DNA from: G965197405 sp965197405
Lineage (GTDB): Bacteria > Chloroflexota > Dehalococcoidia > Lucifugimonadales > JAGWBF01
Direction of reading: 5' to 3'
Assembly: GCA_965197405.1 (NCBI GenBank)
Contig: OZ240206.1
Span: forward strand, 2,852,001-2,916,000
DNA: 64,000 bases
Part shown: in pieces, positions 61,723-64,000 of the stretch
Layout: every line of letters begins with the position of its first letter
Numbering within the stretch: position 1 is the first letter of the stretch
Made by a program: the position numbers and the translations under genes
Notes under the pieces: model-generated
What the model was told of the DNA's origin: nothing
The model's input: only the letters and a program-made list of their open reading frames with translations
The model's database searches: none

Positions 61723-61962
61723 CTACTCCTCCGAGTCACCTGCGGCTTTCGGCGAATGGGTTGCCTGAGTTGAATGACCCGTCTGCGCGCTTGTTTTGAA
61801 GAAGTGGCCGTAGCGCCCATCCTTGAACCCGAATGTAGAAAGCTGCCGTTGTCCCCCATCGCCACATTGGGGGCAGTTCGCCTCCTCATCCCTCCTGGAC
61901 ATGGGTCGCATCAGGTCAAAGGTACGTTGACATCTGGCGCAGTAATACTCGTACACTGGCAT
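61723..61962 (-). CDS. FmdB-family zinc-ribbon protein
   Basis: 79 aa. MPVYEYYCARCQRTFDLMRPMSRRDEEANCPQCGDGGQRQL is the FmdB zinc ribbon with two CxxC pairs, followed by a polar tail. It may be a small regulator or metal-related protein; the family's founding member regulates formamidase genes. The ATG at 61962 gives the standard N-terminus. It lies 46 nt after a CaiB-type gene on the same strand. Confidence 0.82.
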   Translation of the reverse strand: MPVYEYYCARCQRTFDLMRPMSRRDEEANCPQCGDGGQRQLSTFGFKDGRYGHFFKTSAQTGHSTQATHSPKAAGDSEE

Positions 61963-62008
61963 GACTACCTCCGCGTCGCGGCCATAATACCGGATCCTGG
62001 GCCTGCCT

Positions 62009-63208
62009 CTATATAATCCCTCCGTCTTTGAGGGCCTCTATCTCCGAGGAGGAGTATCCCAGCAGACCCCCCAGCACTTCCTCGTTGTGCTGGCCCAGGG
62101 TGGGCGCAGGGTGAAAGACCTCTTCCTGGCCCATCTTGATGGGGTTGCCCGGCATCTTGTACTTTCCCGCCACCGGATGGTCCGCCTCTACCAGCATGTT
62201 CCGGTGCAGTACCTGGGGGTCGTGAAAGGCCTCGGCGATTGTGATGACGGGGGCTACCGGCAACTCATTCCCCAGGAGCTCCATCCACTCATCGGCGGTC
62301 TTGGTGGCGAAAGCCTGGCCCAGGAGCGCTCTCAGCTCTCCCCAGTTTTTCCTGCGTCCGTCTATGGTGACGAACCGCTGGTCCTGGGGCAGGCCCTCGA
62401 ACCCCTCCACGTTGGCGGCCATCATATCGGCAAGGATTTCGTAGAACTTCTGGGTGGCGCAGTGAATCTGCAAGTATCTGCCGTCTTTGGCGCGGAAAGC
62501 CCCGTTGGGCAGGTTGGCGGACTGGACCGAACCACCCGGACCGGGCACGTTGCCCCCGCCCAGGTAAGCCTCGGACAGGTGGCCCTGGAAGGTCAGCTGT
62601 ATATCCAGAAGGCTCAGGTCAACCTGCTGCCCCTCCCCGCTGCGCTCACGGGCCATCAGGGCAGAGAGGATGCCCACAGTAGCGCCGTAGCTGCCCCCGA
62701 TGTCAGTCACCGCAAAACCCATCACGTTAGGAGGCCCGCCTGGCTCGCCGGTCACGCTCATGGCCCCCGAGAGGGCCTGTATCACCGAATCGAAGACGGG
62801 ACGGTCGCTGTAAGGACCGTCCCGTCCAAAGCCTGAAACCGAGCAGCAGATTATGGAGTGGTTGACCTTCTTCAGTGTCTCGTAGTCCGCCCCCAGGCGG
62901 GCCATCACCCCTGGGCGGAAGTTGTCCAACACCACGTCGGAGACCTTTACCAGGCGATAAAGGACCTGCCGGCCCCCCTCTGTCCGGAGGTTCAGAGCGA
63001 TGCCCTTCTTATTCCTGTTGAAGGTCATGTAGTAGACGCTCTCCCCGTTCATAAAGGAGGTGCCCATGCGCCGCGCCGCCTCCCCGACCTCCGGTGGCTC
63101 TACCTTGATTATCTCGGCGCCGAGGTCCCCCAGCATTCGGGCAGACGCGGGGCCCGCCAGAGCTTGAGACAGGTCCAGGACGCGAATACCGCTCAAAGGC
63201 ATGCTCAT
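62009..63208 (-). CDS. CaiB/BaiF family (class III) CoA-transferase
   Basis: 399 aa. LSGIRVLDLSQALAGPASARMLGDLGAEIIKVEPPEVGEAARRMG is the N-terminal motif; LDNFRPGVMARLGADYETL and FAVTDIGGSYGATVGILSAL follow, where the Asp of AVTD is the catalytic residue. It moves CoA between a free acid and a CoA ester; the acid is unknown. It is preceded by an MmgE/PrpD-type gene, a combination typical of organic-acid breakdown in these organisms. Confidence 0.87.
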   Translation of the reverse strand: MSMPLSGIRVLDLSQALAGPASARMLGDLGAEIIKVEPPEVGEAARRMGTSFMNGESVYYMTFNRNKKGIALNLRTEGGRQVLYRLVKVSDVVLDNFRPGVMARLGADYETLKKVNHSIICCSVSGFGRDGPYSDRPVFDSVIQALSGAMSVTGEPGGPPNVMGFAVTDIGGSYGATVGILSALMARERSGEGQQVDLSLLDIQLTFQGHLSEAYLGGGNVPGPGGSVQSANLPNGAFRAKDGRYLQIHCATQKFYEILADMMAANVEGFEGLPQDQRFVTIDGRRKNWGELRALLGQAFATKTADEWMELLGNELPVAPVITIAEAFHDPQVLHRNMLVEADHPVAGKYKMPGNPIKMGQEEVFHPAPTLGQHNEEVLGGLLGYSSSEIEALKDGGII

Positions 63209-63218
63209 AATCTGCACC

Positions 63219-64000
63219 CTATACGCCGGTCATGCGGGCCAGCACCCGGACATCCTCAAGGCTCTCGAGGGAGTCCACAGTGCTTATTACCTCTTCCTGC
63301 CTGTCGGCGGACAGGATTCCCCTGGTGAGGTCTCGGAACTTGCCTTTCAACTCGTCCCAGGAGAGGGCGTTTTCCGGGTCTCCCTTGGGGTACTCAATCT
63401 GCGCCCGGAGCTTGCCGCCGTCGCGAGTCTCCACCTCGACCCAGGCGGGCCACCGGCTGGGATAGTTCACCTCAAGGGCCGGGTCCTCCACACATTGGAC
63501 TTTGGACATTAGCTCTCGGATGCCCGGATGAGTCAGATTGTCCTCGGTGTACTCTTCCAGGGAGGCCCGCCCGTGTATGATGGCGGCGGCGGCGCCGAAG
63601 GGCATACTGAACTGGGCGTCTATAACGTTCTGAGGGTTTCGCTTCTGCTCCTCCGGCGCGGCAATTACGTTGAACCCGGCCTTGAGCACCCCCACAGCCA
63701 CCTGTTCCACCTCCTGGGGCTTGAGGTCGTGCTCCCGGATAATCTCCAGGATGCAGTCTATGGGTCCCTGCTTGTAGCGGCAGCACGCGTGGGGCTTGAT
63801 GCTGACTTTATTTATGTAAAACGTTTCGCCCAGGCCCTCAAGGGCTTTGGAGGCGTCCACGTCGTCGGAGTAGCCGTGGAAAAAGCCGTCTCGCCCCTCG
63901 AAAATCGTGGTTGGGCCAAGGAACCCTTCCTTCGCCAGCAGGGCAGCTATAACGCCGCTGTGGGCGGCCCATCCCGGGTGCATACGCTTCGTCCACGCGC
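63219..64000 (-). CDS. MmgE/PrpD-family protein, 5' end beyond window
   Basis: At least 260 aa; the frame is open at the right edge, and the sequence before its first Met reads WTKRMHPGWAAHSGVIAALLAKEGFLGP, typical of the middle of PrpD-like proteins. Further on, INKVSIKPHACCRYKQGPIDCILEI and VQCVEDPALEVNYPSRWPAWVEVETRDG belong to the same family (2-methylcitrate dehydratase, IDS epimerase or aconitate decarboxylase). The exact reaction is unknown. It ends 10 nt before the CaiB-type start. Confidence 0.87.
   Translation of the reverse strand, partial: AWTKRMHPGWAAHSGVIAALLAKEGFLGPTTIFEGRDGFFHGYSDDVDASKALEGLGETFYINKVSIKPHACCRYKQGPIDCILEIIREHDLKPQEVEQVAVGVLKAGFNVIAAPEEQKRNPQNVIDAQFSMPFGAAAAIIHGRASLEEYTEDNLTHPGIRELMSKVQCVEDPALEVNYPSRWPAWVEVETRDGGKLRAQIEYPKGDPENALSWDELKGKFRDLTRGILSADRQEEVISTVDSLESLEDVRVLARMTGV

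Overview
The window is about 60% GC bacterial DNA with some sixty protein genes, mostly in short same-strand operons, and no rRNA or tRNA gene that I could see. The gene mix suggests an uncultured member of the Chloroflexota, probably Dehalococcoidia or SAR202-like. The pointers are an F420-type LLM oxidoreductase, several CoA-transferases, two fumarylacetoacetate-hydrolase-type enzymes, a hydantoinase-like enzyme, MaoC, MmgE/PrpD, a 2-oxoacid:ferredoxin oxidoreductase, and lysine synthesis through DapL/DapF. This placement is inferred from gene content and was not tested by phylogeny.

Layout. 1-9277: DUF2182 membrane protein, two lipoproteins, an MFS exporter, a VOC protein, then a radical SAM / PAP2 / small helical protein / mtaB operon. 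9418-16538: MBL hydrolase, ilvB behind a T-box leader, and a four-gene ABC importer of the phosphonate/selenate type. 17166-21575: a two-subunit CoA-transferase, an oxaloacetate decarboxylase-like enzyme and a TPR protein. 21790-26008: miaA-dapF-dapL-hflX. 26138-31323: small proteins, MaoC, LLM, FAH and M20 hydrolase. 31426-32668: an ISAs1-type insertion sequence with perfect ends and a broken transposase. 32727-42386: LON-domain protein, a B12-binding-type protein interrupted by an in-frame UGA, catabolic enzymes, a glycosyltransferase, lysC and thrB. 42719-56332: Xer recombinase, uvrC, NHL protein, MFS, dnaN, cytochrome c, HypE-like protein, ammonia-lyase and a flavoprotein. 56538-64000: the 2-oxoacid:ferredoxin oxidoreductase operon with its GntR/FadR regulator, DUF971, a zinc ribbon, a CaiB-type CoA-transferase and a PrpD-type gene running off the window.

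Two observations stand out. First, the B12-binding-type gene at 33388-34323 reads through a UGA at the second Cys of a family CxxC. A perfect 6-bp hairpin with a GGU loop begins 12 nt downstream, where a bacterial SECIS element would be, so this is a candidate new selenoprotein. The ABC importer at 13090-16538 resembles the family annotated as putative selenate transporters, which fits selenium use, although no sel genes lie in the window. Second, three insertions of 23-24 nt share the end GGGCAGGCTC and the target CC^T. They interrupt a MITE, a palindromic repeat and the IS transposase, and they look like a very small mobile element.

The intergenic regions are rich in repeats. There is a MITE family with TTAGAGGGTGT ends, six copies of a GAGCGCAGCGAGG-type palindromic repeat (two of them in a 160-bp tandem duplication), and a REP-like repeat based on GCTTTCGC.
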